From positions 1 through 62,312 of the forward strand of contig NZ_QKOE01000021.1 in assembly GCF_003226565.1 (NCBI RefSeq): a DNA stretch of 62,312 nt. The letters run 5' to 3'. This document shows positions 51,939 to 60,729 of the stretch, one piece after another; positions within the stretch are counted from its first letter, which is position 1; every line of letters begins with the position of its first letter. The notes below the pieces were generated by a model, which had not been told where the DNA came from, made no database searches, and saw only the letters and a list, made by a program, of their open reading frames with translations. The stretch is from Parazoarcus communis SWub3 = DSM 12120 (GTDB taxonomy: Bacteria > Pseudomonadota > Gammaproteobacteria > Burkholderiales > Rhodocyclaceae). The position numbers and the translations under genes are program-made.

Positions 51939-52844
51939 ATGGTTGCCAAAGTCGCCCAATTGCATTTCCTACCAGCGAGCCCGGTCGGTGCCCTACGCGC
52001 CCTCAGCGGTTGGCTGATCGTGCTGACGGGTCTGGCCCTGCTCATCGCACAACTTGCTGGCAAGCTGGAAGGGTTCGATCAGGCGATGGATGGCGCCATC
52101 GCCGGCGGCGCCATGGCCGCAGCGGCAACCGCACTAGGCGCCTTGCCACTGCTGGTGATGCGCCGGATCAGTGCGGGCGCTCAAGGGATGCTGCTCGGTT
52201 TCGGGGCCGGCGTGATGCTGGCTGCCAGCGTGTTCTCGCTGTTGTTGCCAGCCTTCGCTGCGGCGCAGGAACAGGGCATGGGTGACACGGGTGCGGCGAT
52301 GCTGGTCGCAGTCGGCCTCGCCGTCGGTGCCGCCCTGCTACTTGGCATGGACCGCGCCTTGCCCCACAACCATTCGCCGGATGGCTCACGCAGCAGCACT
52401 GCCGTCTGGCTGTTCGTATTCGCGATTGCGGTACACAACATTCCGGAAGGGCTCGCGATCGGCGTCGCCGCAGGCATGAACGGTACGGGCGCTGGTAATG
52501 GTGACGCAGTTGCGACCGGCATCTCGCTGCAGAATGTGCCGGAAGGCCTGATTGTGGCGATCGCGCTGGTCACGGCCGGATACAGCCGCCTGTTTGCCTT
52601 CGCGGTAGCCGCCGTCACTGGCCTGATGGAGCCGATCGCAGCCATTGCAGGCTCGATGATGGTATCGGTCTCAGCCGCGATATTGCCCTGGGGGCTGGCA
52701 GGTGCAGCGGGTGCCATGCTGTTCGTGGTCAGCCACGAGATCATTCCGGAATCCCATCGCCGCGGTCACGAAACCCTGGCCACCGGCGGCCTGATGGTCG
52801 GCTTCATTACGATGATGATGATGGACACGGTGCTTGGCGGGTGA
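51939..52844 (+). CDS. ZIP-family metal transporter
   Basis: 301 residues with about eight membrane helices. The metal-site motifs HNIPEG (TM4) and NVPEG with SHEIIPESH (later helices) are those of ZIP permeases, which bring zinc or iron into the cytoplasm. The ATG follows ACAGGAG. The 176-bp upstream gap is A/T-rich, but I see no clear Zur or Fur box. Confidence 0.93.
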   Translation: MVAKVAQLHFLPASPVGALRALSGWLIVLTGLALLIAQLAGKLEGFDQAMDGAIAGGAMAAAATALGALPLLVMRRISAGAQGMLLGFGAGVMLAASVFSLLLPAFAAAQEQGMGDTGAAMLVAVGLAVGAALLLGMDRALPHNHSPDGSRSSTAVWLFVFAIAVHNIPEGLAIGVAAGMNGTGAGNGDAVATGISLQNVPEGLIVAIALVTAGYSRLFAFAVAAVTGLMEPIAAIAGSMMVSVSAAILPWGLAGAAGAMLFVVSHEIIPESHRRGHETLATGGLMVGFITMMMMDTVLGG

Positions 52845-53008
52845 GCACGTGGCCACAACGGAGCGTTTCCGACCAGCCTCCTCACATCGGGAACGATTAC
52901 ACACCACACGCTCGGCTTCAGGAATCGCGCTACCGTCGGGACTTCGATAGCGCTCTTCACTGAAGCGGGCAAAACCAGGCGCCGAACCCCAGTTCAACCA
53001 GGAAGCCC

Positions 53009-53956
53009 TCAGAAGACGTAAAGCAAGCGCAGGTTCATACGAACATCCTCACGCACACCGTTTTCGACTGATAGATCCTTGCCCAGCGTACCAAGGATCT
53101 GCCAGCCTGAAGTCAAAAAATGTGACGCACCAACAGAAACACGGCTGCGACGCTGTCTATCGTTCTGACGCACCCCATCGAGTTCGGTCTCGCCACCATT
53201 TAACTGGGAAATGCTGACGCTGAAGGCCGTCGCTGCAGAGAGGTGATATCGCAGGTGCGCCTGAGAGTCCCAACTATGGCGCTGGCTCAATATCTGGCCT
53301 GACGGGCCGAAGTCACGGTTATCGCCATAAAATTGCACGTCACCCACGAGGTCCAGAGTAACGGACTCCCCTAGTGGCAACACCCCCGCGACCTGAAGCG
53401 CAAACTTCCACCGATTCTCGCCAAAGGGATTCAACGTACGGCTTCGGTCGTACTGGCCAGTAGGTAACCACAGCCAAGGGGTTATCCCAAGCACTCGCCG
53501 CTGATCGTCCTTATAGAGAAAAACCGTGCTCGCCAGTATCAGATCACCCATACCGTTACGTACGCTGGCTCCGTCGAGATCGCCTGCCGTCTGAACAGCC
53601 CCGAAGGGTAGAAGGACTTGGGGTGCAACCGTGACCCCTCCAACATCCAAATACTTGACCACCCGCAGGATCCCTACTTGGGCCCGCGCGCGCGCATCGT
53701 CAGAAACTTTGCGTCCTCCAGCATATAGAGAATCTCCACTCGAATACTGATAGTAGAGCAATCCCAGCTGAGTGCCTGCAGGCACGTAATCATAGTCTCC
53801 TGCATCGACACTCACTGCTAACACGAGCGGTGACATGAAAAGTAGCAAGAACCCAGCAATGATGCGTCCAGAACGTTTCTTGGCGCCATGACAGACCCGA
53901 GCGGCGAGACGGGGATAGGAACTGACTGCAGATACCTGTACGGCTATTTTTTTCAC
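53009..53956 (-). CDS. Outer-membrane protein of the phenol-degradation MetA type
   Basis: 315 residues from a GTG preceded by AAGGAG, with a signal peptide ending after LVLAVSV (about 50). The rest is strand-rich and ends in LLYVF, with the C-terminal Phe used by the Bam machinery. This family (COG4313, Phenol_MetA_deg) lies next to catabolic genes for phenols and other hydrophobic carbon sources and is thought to help uptake. It faces away from the BVMO operon, sharing its 5' region, and I infer a role in bringing the BVMO pathway substrate through the outer membrane. Confidence 0.8.
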   Translation of the reverse strand: MKKIAVQVSAVSSYPRLAARVCHGAKKRSGRIIAGFLLLFMSPLVLAVSVDAGDYDYVPAGTQLGLLYYQYSSGDSLYAGGRKVSDDARARAQVGILRVVKYLDVGGVTVAPQVLLPFGAVQTAGDLDGASVRNGMGDLILASTVFLYKDDQRRVLGITPWLWLPTGQYDRSRTLNPFGENRWKFALQVAGVLPLGESVTLDLVGDVQFYGDNRDFGPSGQILSQRHSWDSQAHLRYHLSAATAFSVSISQLNGGETELDGVRQNDRQRRSRVSVGASHFLTSGWQILGTLGKDLSVENGVREDVRMNLRLLYVF

Positions 53957-54337
53957 GAGAAATGTCTCCTTTGGTGGGGGCGCACATCCGATCTGCTCTA
54001 CCGAAAGGCTCGGCGGTGACTCAGCGAGGAATGGCGCCAACTAATCGTTCCAATTCAGCCTCCCCATCCAGAAGTGTTTTCTCTTGCCATTAGTCCACTC
54101 CGGGGCTCGGCCGCATGGAAATCTAGTTGATGCCCTCCATAGGCCAAAGGAAATATCGGAGGCTTCCACCGTTCATTCAAGAAAACGCCAAGAATGGACA
54201 AGATGCAATGTGCGCCCCACCCATACATTCCCTCACAACACGGAACCTGTCGCTTCTACTCAAGCGTCAGTCCGTGCCATCGAGCAAGCCCCGAAACCAC
54301 GGGCAACGCTACCGTTCGACAATGTGAAGGAGACAAT
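53957..54337. promoter_or_regulatory. Divergent control region of the BVMO module
   Basis: A 381-bp gap between the leftward outer-membrane gene and the rightward BVMO gene, more A/T-rich than flanking housekeeping DNA. It should contain both promoters and AraC-regulator sites. I see no unmistakable sigma70 or sigma54 pair. The frame that extends the BVMO upstream lacks a ribosome site. Confidence 0.5.
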
Positions 54338-55987
54338 ATGAACATCGCCCACAGCCAAGGCCCAGCAGTTCAGAATCAAACCCCCTCAAAACATTTTGAT
54401 GCCGTCGTAATTGGGGCGGGTGTGGCTGGTCTTTACCAACTGCACCGCCTGAGGGAATTGGGAATGAACGTCCGCGCCTTTGAGACCGCCTCCGGAGTAG
54501 GCGGCACCTGGTATTGGAATCGCTACCCCGGGGCACGTTTCGATTCACAGGCAGAGATCTACCAGTACTGGTTCTCCGAGGAGCTATACAAATCCTGGCA
54601 GCCTTCGGAACGCTTCCCTGCCCAGCCAGAAACAGAACGCTGGCTGAACTACGTTGCCGACAAGCTCGATCTGAAGAAGGATATCCAGTTCAATACCCGG
54701 ATCGCCTCGGCGCACTATGACGAACAAGACGACGTGTGGCGTATCACCACCGCCGATGGAGAACGCGTGACGGCGCAGTTTCTGATCGCCTGCTGCGGCA
54801 TGCTGTCAGCACCGATTGTCGAGCGCTTCCCCGGCCAAGCTTCCTTCAAAGGCGAGCTTTACATTACTGGCTTGTGGCCGAAGGAACCGGTAGACCTGAA
54901 AGGTAAGCGGGTAGCTGTTGTGGGCACCGGAGCCACCGGCATTCAGGTGATCCAGACCATCGCTCCCGACGTCGGCTCCATGAAGATCTTCGTGCGTACG
55001 CCCCAGTATGTCATTCCCATGCGAAATCCCAAGTACACCAGGGAGGATTGGGCGAAATGGGGATCACGTTTCCACGAGTTGAAGAAGCGCGTCCGCACGA
55101 CCTTTGCTGGTTTTGATTATGACTTCGACGCCGGTCCGTGGCACGAGCAGACTCCTGAACAGCGCGCAGAGGTTCTTGAACGCCTGTGGAACGATGGCTC
55201 TCTGGCTCTGTGGCTGGCGTCCTTCCCAGAAATGTTCGTCGATGAGGAGGTCAGCGAGGAAGTGTCGAAGTTCGTTCGAGCCAAGATGCGCGAACGCCTG
55301 CAGAACCGGGAAGACCTTTGCGATCTGCTGATCCCCCAGGAATACGGCTTTGGTACCCACCGCGTTCCGTTGGAGAACAAATACCTTGAGGTGTATCTGC
55401 AGCCCAATGTGGAGGCAGTGGACTGTCAAAGAGCCCCCATTGAGCGCGTCGTACCGGAAGGCATCCAGACCGCCGACGGCAAGGTGCACGAGGTTGACGT
55501 GATCATCCTCGCCCTCGGTTTTGACGCCGGCTCCGGTGCGCTGACCCGAATCGACTTCCGCGGGCGTAATGGACGCTCCCTCAAGGAACAGTGGAGCAAG
55601 GAGATCCGAACCTCCATGGGTCTGCAGGTACACGGGTATCCCAATCTATTCACCACCGGAGCCCCCCTCGCTCCATCCGCGGCCCTTTGCAACATGACCA
55701 CCTGCCTTCAGCAGCAGGTGGACTGGATCACCGACTGCATCGCCTATGCCCGCGAGAACGGCAAGAAGGTGGTGGAGGCGACGAAAGAGTTCGAGGACGA
55801 CTGGGTACGGCACCACGATGAGACCGCCGCCAAGACGCTGGTGGTCAAGACGGATTCCTGGTACATGGGCTCGAATGTGGACGGCAAGCCGCGCCGTCTG
55901 ATCTCGTACATCGGCGGCGTAGGCAACTACAACAGCCAATGCGACGAATTGGCCAGCAAGGGCTACCCTGGCTTTGCGATGCGCTGA
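54338..55987 (+). CDS. Baeyer-Villiger-type flavin monooxygenase
   Basis: 549 residues, size of type I BVMOs such as cyclohexanone monooxygenase, from an ATG behind AAGGAG. An FAD Rossmann motif GAGVAG (26-31) and an NADPH motif GTGATG (196-201) flank the fingerprint zone. The GGTW...YPGARFD motif (55-69) is intact. The fingerprint FxGxxxHxxxW[PD] is present at 170-181, but its His is Ile176. Arg342, matching the catalytic Arg327 of cyclohexanone monooxygenase, is kept. It would turn a ketone into an ester or lactone using O2 and NADPH; the SDR and hydrolase downstream fit before and after this step. Confidence 0.9.
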   Translation: MNIAHSQGPAVQNQTPSKHFDAVVIGAGVAGLYQLHRLRELGMNVRAFETASGVGGTWYWNRYPGARFDSQAEIYQYWFSEELYKSWQPSERFPAQPETERWLNYVADKLDLKKDIQFNTRIASAHYDEQDDVWRITTADGERVTAQFLIACCGMLSAPIVERFPGQASFKGELYITGLWPKEPVDLKGKRVAVVGTGATGIQVIQTIAPDVGSMKIFVRTPQYVIPMRNPKYTREDWAKWGSRFHELKKRVRTTFAGFDYDFDAGPWHEQTPEQRAEVLERLWNDGSLALWLASFPEMFVDEEVSEEVSKFVRAKMRERLQNREDLCDLLIPQEYGFGTHRVPLENKYLEVYLQPNVEAVDCQRAPIERVVPEGIQTADGKVHEVDVIILALGFDAGSGALTRIDFRGRNGRSLKEQWSKEIRTSMGLQVHGYPNLFTTGAPLAPSAALCNMTTCLQQQVDWITDCIAYARENGKKVVEATKEFEDDWVRHHDETAAKTLVVKTDSWYMGSNVDGKPRRLISYIGGVGNYNSQCDELASKGYPGFAMR

Positions 55988-56004
55988 GCGGAAAGGAGAA
56001 CATC

Positions 56005-56772
56005 ATGGATCGACTTTCCGGCAGGACAGCCGTCGTTACCGGCGGTAGCAGTGGACTCGGACTCGCCATATCCCGGCGTATGGCCGAGGAGGGGGCGTCA
56101 GTCGTCATCTTTGACCGCGATCCTCAAGGGCAGGCTGTGGTGGACGCCATGTGCTCGTCCGGAGGCAAGGCACTCTTCGTGCAAGGCGACGTGACCGATG
56201 AACAACGGGTCTGCGAGGCGATGCGGATCGCAGCCACCCATTTCGGACGTATCGACGTACTGGTCAATAACGCTGGAATCGAAGGGGAGAACATACCTAC
56301 AGACCTCCTGACCCTGGAAGAATGGAACCGGGTGATGGCGGTGGATGTGACAGCCGTCTTCCTATGCACGAAACATGTGATTCCCCATCTGCGCCAAGTA
56401 GGCGGTGGTTCCGTCATCAACATATCGTCGATCTACGGCATCGTCGGTGGTGGGGACATTCCGCCCTACCACGCGGCAAAAGGCGCGGTGCGGACAATGA
56501 CCAAGAACGATGCCTTGCTTTACGCAAAGGAGCGCATCCGCTTCAACTCAATTCACCCGGGCTTCGTGTTCACCCCCTTGGTTGACCGTTACGTTCAGGA
56601 TAACGGGCTTGCACGTGACGCTGCCAAAGCGCATCTGGACGCCCTGCACCCGTTGGGCGGCACCGGCACCCCTGACGACATTGCCTGGGGCGCCGTGTAT
56701 CTGGCGTCGGATGAAGCGCGCTGGGTAACGGGTGCCGAACTCGTGATTGACGGCGGCTACACGGCCCGCTGA
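56005..56772 (+). CDS. Short-chain dehydrogenase/reductase
   Basis: 255 residues, classical SDR. The cofactor loop TGGSSGLG (12-19) is followed by Asp37 at the end of the second strand, which favours NAD over NADP. NNAG (89-92) and the triad with Ser142, Tyr155 and Lys159 (YHAAK) are complete. The ATG follows GGAAAGGAG 17 bp after the BVMO stop. In this setting it most likely oxidises a secondary alcohol to the ketone used by the BVMO; the reverse or a later hydroxy-acid step is possible. Confidence 0.92.
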   Translation: MDRLSGRTAVVTGGSSGLGLAISRRMAEEGASVVIFDRDPQGQAVVDAMCSSGGKALFVQGDVTDEQRVCEAMRIAATHFGRIDVLVNNAGIEGENIPTDLLTLEEWNRVMAVDVTAVFLCTKHVIPHLRQVGGGSVINISSIYGIVGGGDIPPYHAAKGAVRTMTKNDALLYAKERIRFNSIHPGFVFTPLVDRYVQDNGLARDAAKAHLDALHPLGGTGTPDDIAWGAVYLASDEARWVTGAELVIDGGYTAR

Positions 56773-56824
56773 CCCCCATGGCCAGCCGTCCATGCGGCTG
56801 GCCGTTCCCGGAGGAGATATAAAA

Positions 56825-57865
56825 ATGACCCCTTACTACACTCAACAGATACACGGTCCATTCAAGACGATCAGCATCGGTCAGCTGGATCTCGAAGAAG
56901 GTGGTGTGCTTGAAGACTGCACCCTGGCGGTTGCCACTCACGGCCAACTCAATGCGGCGAAAGACAACGCCATTCTCGTGCCAACCTGGTACTCCGGCAC
57001 CAGCAAGATCATGGAACAAGTCTACATCGGCCAGGGGCGAGCCCTTGATCCGAGTCGCTACTTCATCATCGTGGTGAACCAAATCGGTAACGGGTTGTCC
57101 ACCTCGCCCAGCAATGCACCAAGCCGGATTGCGGGCCCGCGCTTTCCCCGCGTGCGTATCGGCGATGACGTACGCGCTCAACATCGTTTGCTTACAGCGC
57201 ATTTCGGTATCCAGCGGCTCGCCTTGGTAGTTGGAGGGTCGATGGGGGCCCAACAGACCTACGAATGGGCCGTGCGCTACCCTGACATGGTCGAGCGAGC
57301 GGCTCCCATCGCTGGCACCGCGTGCAACACCGAGCACGACTTCGCTTTTACCGACACTCTCGTAGAGGCCATCACCACGGACCCCGGCTTTCGTGATGGC
57401 ACCTACGCCGATTCAGCCGAGGTGGCAGCCGGTCTGCGTCGGCACGCGAAACTGTGGACCGTAATGGGCTGGAGCACGGAGTTCTTCCGCGGAGGCCGTC
57501 ACCGGGTACTGGGTTTTGAGGATATGGACGCCTTTATCGACCAGTTCATGACCGGCTACTTCAGCCCTATGGATCCGAATAACCTGCTATCTATGGCCTG
57601 GAAGTGGCAACGGGGTGACGTGAGCCGCCATACGGGAGGTGACTTGGCTCAAGCGCTGGGACGCATCACGGCGAAGACCTTCGTGATGCCAATCAGCCAC
57701 GACATGTTCTTCCCTCCCAATGATTGCTTGGCTGAACAACAGCTCATTCCAAACAGCGAATTCCGGCCGATCACCAGCATTGACGGACATCTCGCCCTAT
57801 TCGGAACCGATGCCAACGCAGTGACTGAGATCGACATCAACCTTCGGGCACTGCTCGCCACATAA
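56825..57865 (+). CDS. MetX-like alpha/beta hydrolase
   Basis: 346 residues from an ATG behind GGAGGAG. The fold and the elbow GGSMGAQQ (nucleophile Ser139) resemble homoserine O-acetyltransferase. The remaining triad is Asp293 and His322. The MetX C-terminal signature GHDAFL is changed to GHLALFG and no methionine genes are near, so I favour an esterase or lactonase that opens the BVMO product. A terminator follows 78 bp later. Confidence 0.82.
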   Translation: MTPYYTQQIHGPFKTISIGQLDLEEGGVLEDCTLAVATHGQLNAAKDNAILVPTWYSGTSKIMEQVYIGQGRALDPSRYFIIVVNQIGNGLSTSPSNAPSRIAGPRFPRVRIGDDVRAQHRLLTAHFGIQRLALVVGGSMGAQQTYEWAVRYPDMVERAAPIAGTACNTEHDFAFTDTLVEAITTDPGFRDGTYADSAEVAAGLRRHAKLWTVMGWSTEFFRGGRHRVLGFEDMDAFIDQFMTGYFSPMDPNNLLSMAWKWQRGDVSRHTGGDLAQALGRITAKTFVMPISHDMFFPPNDCLAEQQLIPNSEFRPITSIDGHLALFGTDANAVTEIDINLRALLAT

Positions 57866-57943
57866 ATCACTTCAGGAAGATGACGATATCTCCCCCCAAC
57901 CTGGCAAGGACGGCCTTTAGCTAAACTTTCCGGGACTTCCTAA

Positions 57944-57977
57944 GGCGCATCAGTAGCAGCTGATGCGCCATTTTTTT
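57944..57977 (+). terminator. Rho-independent terminator of the BVMO operon
   Basis: A 10-bp perfect stem, GGCGCATCAG and CTGATGCGCC, with a 6-nt loop is followed by A and seven T. It is oriented for the rightward operon. Confidence 0.93.
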
Positions 57978-58217
57978 GCCTCGCACATGGCCAAGATAAC
58001 CACCGTTCTCCACGAGCGCCCCAGACGGGCTGAGACCTCACTCAATCCAACATAGCGGTCTTCAAAACACTTCATTCATATTGAATTGAATTCAATTGAT
58101 TTAGCCACTTGAATGGATTATTTCTTTCGTGAAGCTGGAGATCTTCGCGGTGCCCACGGGGTAAAAAACTCACTTCCCGCCTCCGACGTAGCGCAAAGTA
58201 ACAGACATGACCACCGG
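57978..58217. other. A/T-rich convergent gap before the AraC gene
   Basis: Part of the 352-bp gap between the hydrolase and the convergent AraC gene. It holds a 14-bp perfect palindrome AATTGAATTCAATT (58084-58097) in an A/T-rich stretch, of unknown role. I see no gene. Confidence 0.4.
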
Positions 58218-59105
58218 TCAACAGCCCCCGTCCCTCTTAATTCGCGCGGGCGTGGTTCCCATGCGCCGTTGCATCATCCGCGTCAAGTGAGCCTGATCGG
58301 CAAAGCCGCATATGGCCGCGACCTCCTTTATAGCCTGAGCCCCTGTTGACAATAGTCGGACAGCTCTCTCAAGACGACACCTTGTGACATAGTCATAGGG
58401 AGATACTCCCGTGGTAGCCCGGAAATGTCGCGAAAACGTCCACACTCCGAGACCAGCAATATCAGCCATCTGCTCGATGGTGATATTTTCGTGAAGATTA
58501 ACGTCCAGAAACTCAAGGAGGCGACGCATGCGGCTTGGTGAAAGAGGCCCTACCGGAGCATCGTCACGGAAATTGATCAGAGCGTACTTGCGGAAAAGGT
58601 GCACGGCCAACTGGATCGCCAGAGACTCGGCACATAGACTACCGCCAAGCTCCCTGTGTTGCGCCTCATTGGTAATCGCATCAACAATACCAATGACCAC
58701 CGGATCTTGAGCCTGCAGGACATCGTTGAGTCGCACCTCCGAAACGGGGCGATCGGTGATGTCTGTTGCCACCCGGGCCATTAGCCCTTCGGAAAGGTAA
58801 ATGTGGGAAACGTTTATGCACTCAGTCCAGTGCCAATGCGACTGCTCAGACCGGGTAAGAAGAGAAAAATCTCCCGGGGCACAACGTCTGCGCGTCCACC
58901 GCCCTTCGACTCGACGGTCCATGGGTGTCTGGCCGCTACGGTAGCGCACCACCATGTAGTGGTCCATCGCAGGAATTGGTACATCTAGCCCGGTATAAAG
59001 ATAGGCCCTGTGCCCAACGTCTTTCCAGCCAAGCCCGTCGCTGGCGGAAACAATTTGCCCCGGCACCCAGGTAGGAAGATCTCGCGGTGCAATCAGCGTG
59101 GGCAT
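58218..59105 (-). CDS. AraC-family transcriptional regulator
   Basis: 295 residues. An N-terminal cupin-like ligand domain (about 20-165) is followed by the double helix-turn-helix of the AraC/XylS family (about 190-290), with ENITIEQMADIAGLG and IKEVAAICGFADQAHLTRMMQRR. It lies at the end of the catabolic module and is the likely effector-responsive activator of the BVMO operon, the divergent outer-membrane gene, or both. Its base composition is lower in GC than the housekeeping genes. Confidence 0.88.
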   Translation of the reverse strand: MPTLIAPRDLPTWVPGQIVSASDGLGWKDVGHRAYLYTGLDVPIPAMDHYMVVRYRSGQTPMDRRVEGRWTRRRCAPGDFSLLTRSEQSHWHWTECINVSHIYLSEGLMARVATDITDRPVSEVRLNDVLQAQDPVVIGIVDAITNEAQHRELGGSLCAESLAIQLAVHLFRKYALINFRDDAPVGPLSPSRMRRLLEFLDVNLHENITIEQMADIAGLGVWTFSRHFRATTGVSPYDYVTRCRLERAVRLLSTGAQAIKEVAAICGFADQAHLTRMMQRRMGTTPARIKRDGGC

Positions 59106-59473
59106 CTAACACCTCATCTGAAACAGAACATGCGTTGAACAATCCGTGCCAAATCGACGGACATTAAGGATACAAGAAAATCCTCATCCAACCATAAGCC
59201 AGTCTGATTGATTCTTGTGCACATGCCCCTGCCCCAGCAGGGCTCTTGCAATGGGCAGTAAGTACCCCCCGAGCGGCACCACTCTCTCAAGCTTGACGAG
59301 TCGGTCAATCAACCATTTCGCGGTGCTCTTCAGCGCCTACCACCCTCGCTGATATGCCGCACAAGTCCATGCCTCACACCCAATTTGTGCCTGTAGCGAT
59401 GTACGTGCCCTGCCACACCACGTCCCATTTGCGGCGGAACACTCAGCGGTAAAGAGTGCCTTACTGTACGCAC
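59106..59473. other. Non-coding stretch between AraC gene and SRP RNA gene
   Basis: About 370 bp upstream of the AraC gene and downstream of ffs. A few short frames exist, but none has a ribosome site or recognisable product. It should hold the AraC promoter; nothing else is seen. It may be decayed DNA at the edge of an acquired module. Confidence 0.5.
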
Positions 59474-59513
59474 ACAAACAAAAACGGCGCCCTTCCATGG
59501 GAAGAGGCGCCGT
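59474..59513 (-). terminator. Terminator of ffs
   Basis: On the minus strand the stem ACGGCGCC and GGCGCCGT (59484-59513, with further pairing inside) is followed by TTTTTGTTTG. It lies just downstream of the SRP RNA. Confidence 0.88.
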
Positions 59514-59525
59514 CTGGCATTCGGG

Positions 59526-59626
<101 letters not shown>

Positions 59627-59632
59627 GCGCGC

Positions 59633-59661
59633 ACTATAACAGCCTTCGTCCCGCACGTCAG
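59633..59661 (-). promoter_or_regulatory. ffs promoter
   Basis: On the minus strand: -35 CTGACG (59656-59661), 17-bp spacer, -10 TATAGT (59633-59638), then GCGCGC, the same kind of GC-rich discriminator as the tRNA-Phe promoter. Confidence 0.8.
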
Positions 59662-59829
59662 CCCAACATTGATGCAATCCGCACAATCCCGTCCGATGAC
59701 CACCGGACAGATATGTCAGCGCGTCCCCACAGTCAGAAAGACCCGTGAAAGCACAGCGCACGTATACTTGGCGCCCTTGGTGACGCGCATCCCTAACCCT
59801 GAGCGCGGTAAAGAAAAGGAGACTCCCAC

Positions 59830-60651
59830 ATGACCACCCCCCAGGCCCTGATCGACGCCCGCTATGGCAGTGAGGTCATGCAGGCACCGCAAAGCTGGAG
59901 CCCGGTGATCGAAAGCCTGCTTGGCCACGCCTCGGTACGCAGCTACCTGCCAACGCCGGTCAGCGACGATCAGCTTGCAGCCATCATCGCAGCCGCCCAG
60001 TCGGCCGCCAATTCGTCCAACCTCCAGGTCTGGAGCGTGGTTGCGGTGCGTGACGCCGGCAGGCGTGCAGCACTGGCCGAATGCGCCGGCGGTCAGGCGC
60101 ATGTTCGTGAAGCACCTCTGCAACTGGTATGGCTGGCCGATCTGGCCCGCCTCGAACGCGTCGCACAAAGCGTCGATCGCCCCAGCATTGCGCTGGACTA
60201 CACCGAGCTGTTCCTGACCGGCGTCATTGATGCAGCGCTCGCTGCGCAAAATGCGGTTGCCGCCGCCGAATCACTTGGCCTTGGCACGGTGTATATCGGC
60301 GGCATGCGCAACCAGCCCGAGGCGGTGGCCGAGCTGCTGAACCTGCCGCCCAAGGTCGTGGCGGTATTCGGCATGTGCGTGGGCACCCCGGACCCAGCCA
60401 AACCGGCTGCCGTGAAGCCCCGTCCGGCACAGTCGGTCGTGCTGCACCACGAAGGCTATTCGCTCGAAACCCAGGATGCCGGCATTGAAGCCTACAACCA
60501 GGCGATGGCCGCGTTCTACACCGAGCAGAACATGAACGTACATGGCACCTGGGCGGTGCACTCTGCCAAACGGGTTGCCGGCCCCGAGTCCATGTCCGGG
60601 CGTGACCGTCTGGTGGCCGCCCTGCACGCACGCGGATTCTCTCTCAAGTAA
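59830..60651 (+). CDS. Oxygen-insensitive NADPH nitroreductase (NfsA/FRase I type)
   Basis: 273 residues with one FMN-binding nitroreductase domain. The N-terminal HASVRSYLPTPV and AAQSAANSSNLQVW segments hold the FMN-contacting Arg and Ser/Asn residues. ESLGLGTVYIGGMRN near 150-165 is typical of the NfsA/FRP group. It reduces quinones, flavins or nitro compounds with two electrons; the natural substrate is unknown. The ATG follows AAAGGAG. Confidence 0.92.
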   Translation: MTTPQALIDARYGSEVMQAPQSWSPVIESLLGHASVRSYLPTPVSDDQLAAIIAAAQSAANSSNLQVWSVVAVRDAGRRAALAECAGGQAHVREAPLQLVWLADLARLERVAQSVDRPSIALDYTELFLTGVIDAALAAQNAVAAAESLGLGTVYIGGMRNQPEAVAELLNLPPKVVAVFGMCVGTPDPAKPAAVKPRPAQSVVLHHEGYSLETQDAGIEAYNQAMAAFYTEQNMNVHGTWAVHSAKRVAGPESMSGRDRLVAALHARGFSLK

Positions 60652-60729
60652 TCCGGGTACCACCCCGCGGCCATGGGCCGTGGGCATTTCGTTCCCGTCG
60701 CCCCACCGGCAACAGTTCACGGAGCCCCC

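Noticed and set aside
56825..57865. Homoserine O-acetyltransferase (MetX) call
   Set aside because: The C-terminal GHDAFL motif is changed and the operon context is catabolic, so only the fold is assigned.
58084..58097. 14-bp palindrome AATTGAATTCAATT as an operator
   Set aside because: It lies between two gene 3' ends in A/T-rich DNA, far from any promoter; chance is likely.
59114..59308. 64-residue frame upstream of the AraC gene
   Set aside because: No ribosome site, no recognisable product, and it lies in the AraC promoter zone.
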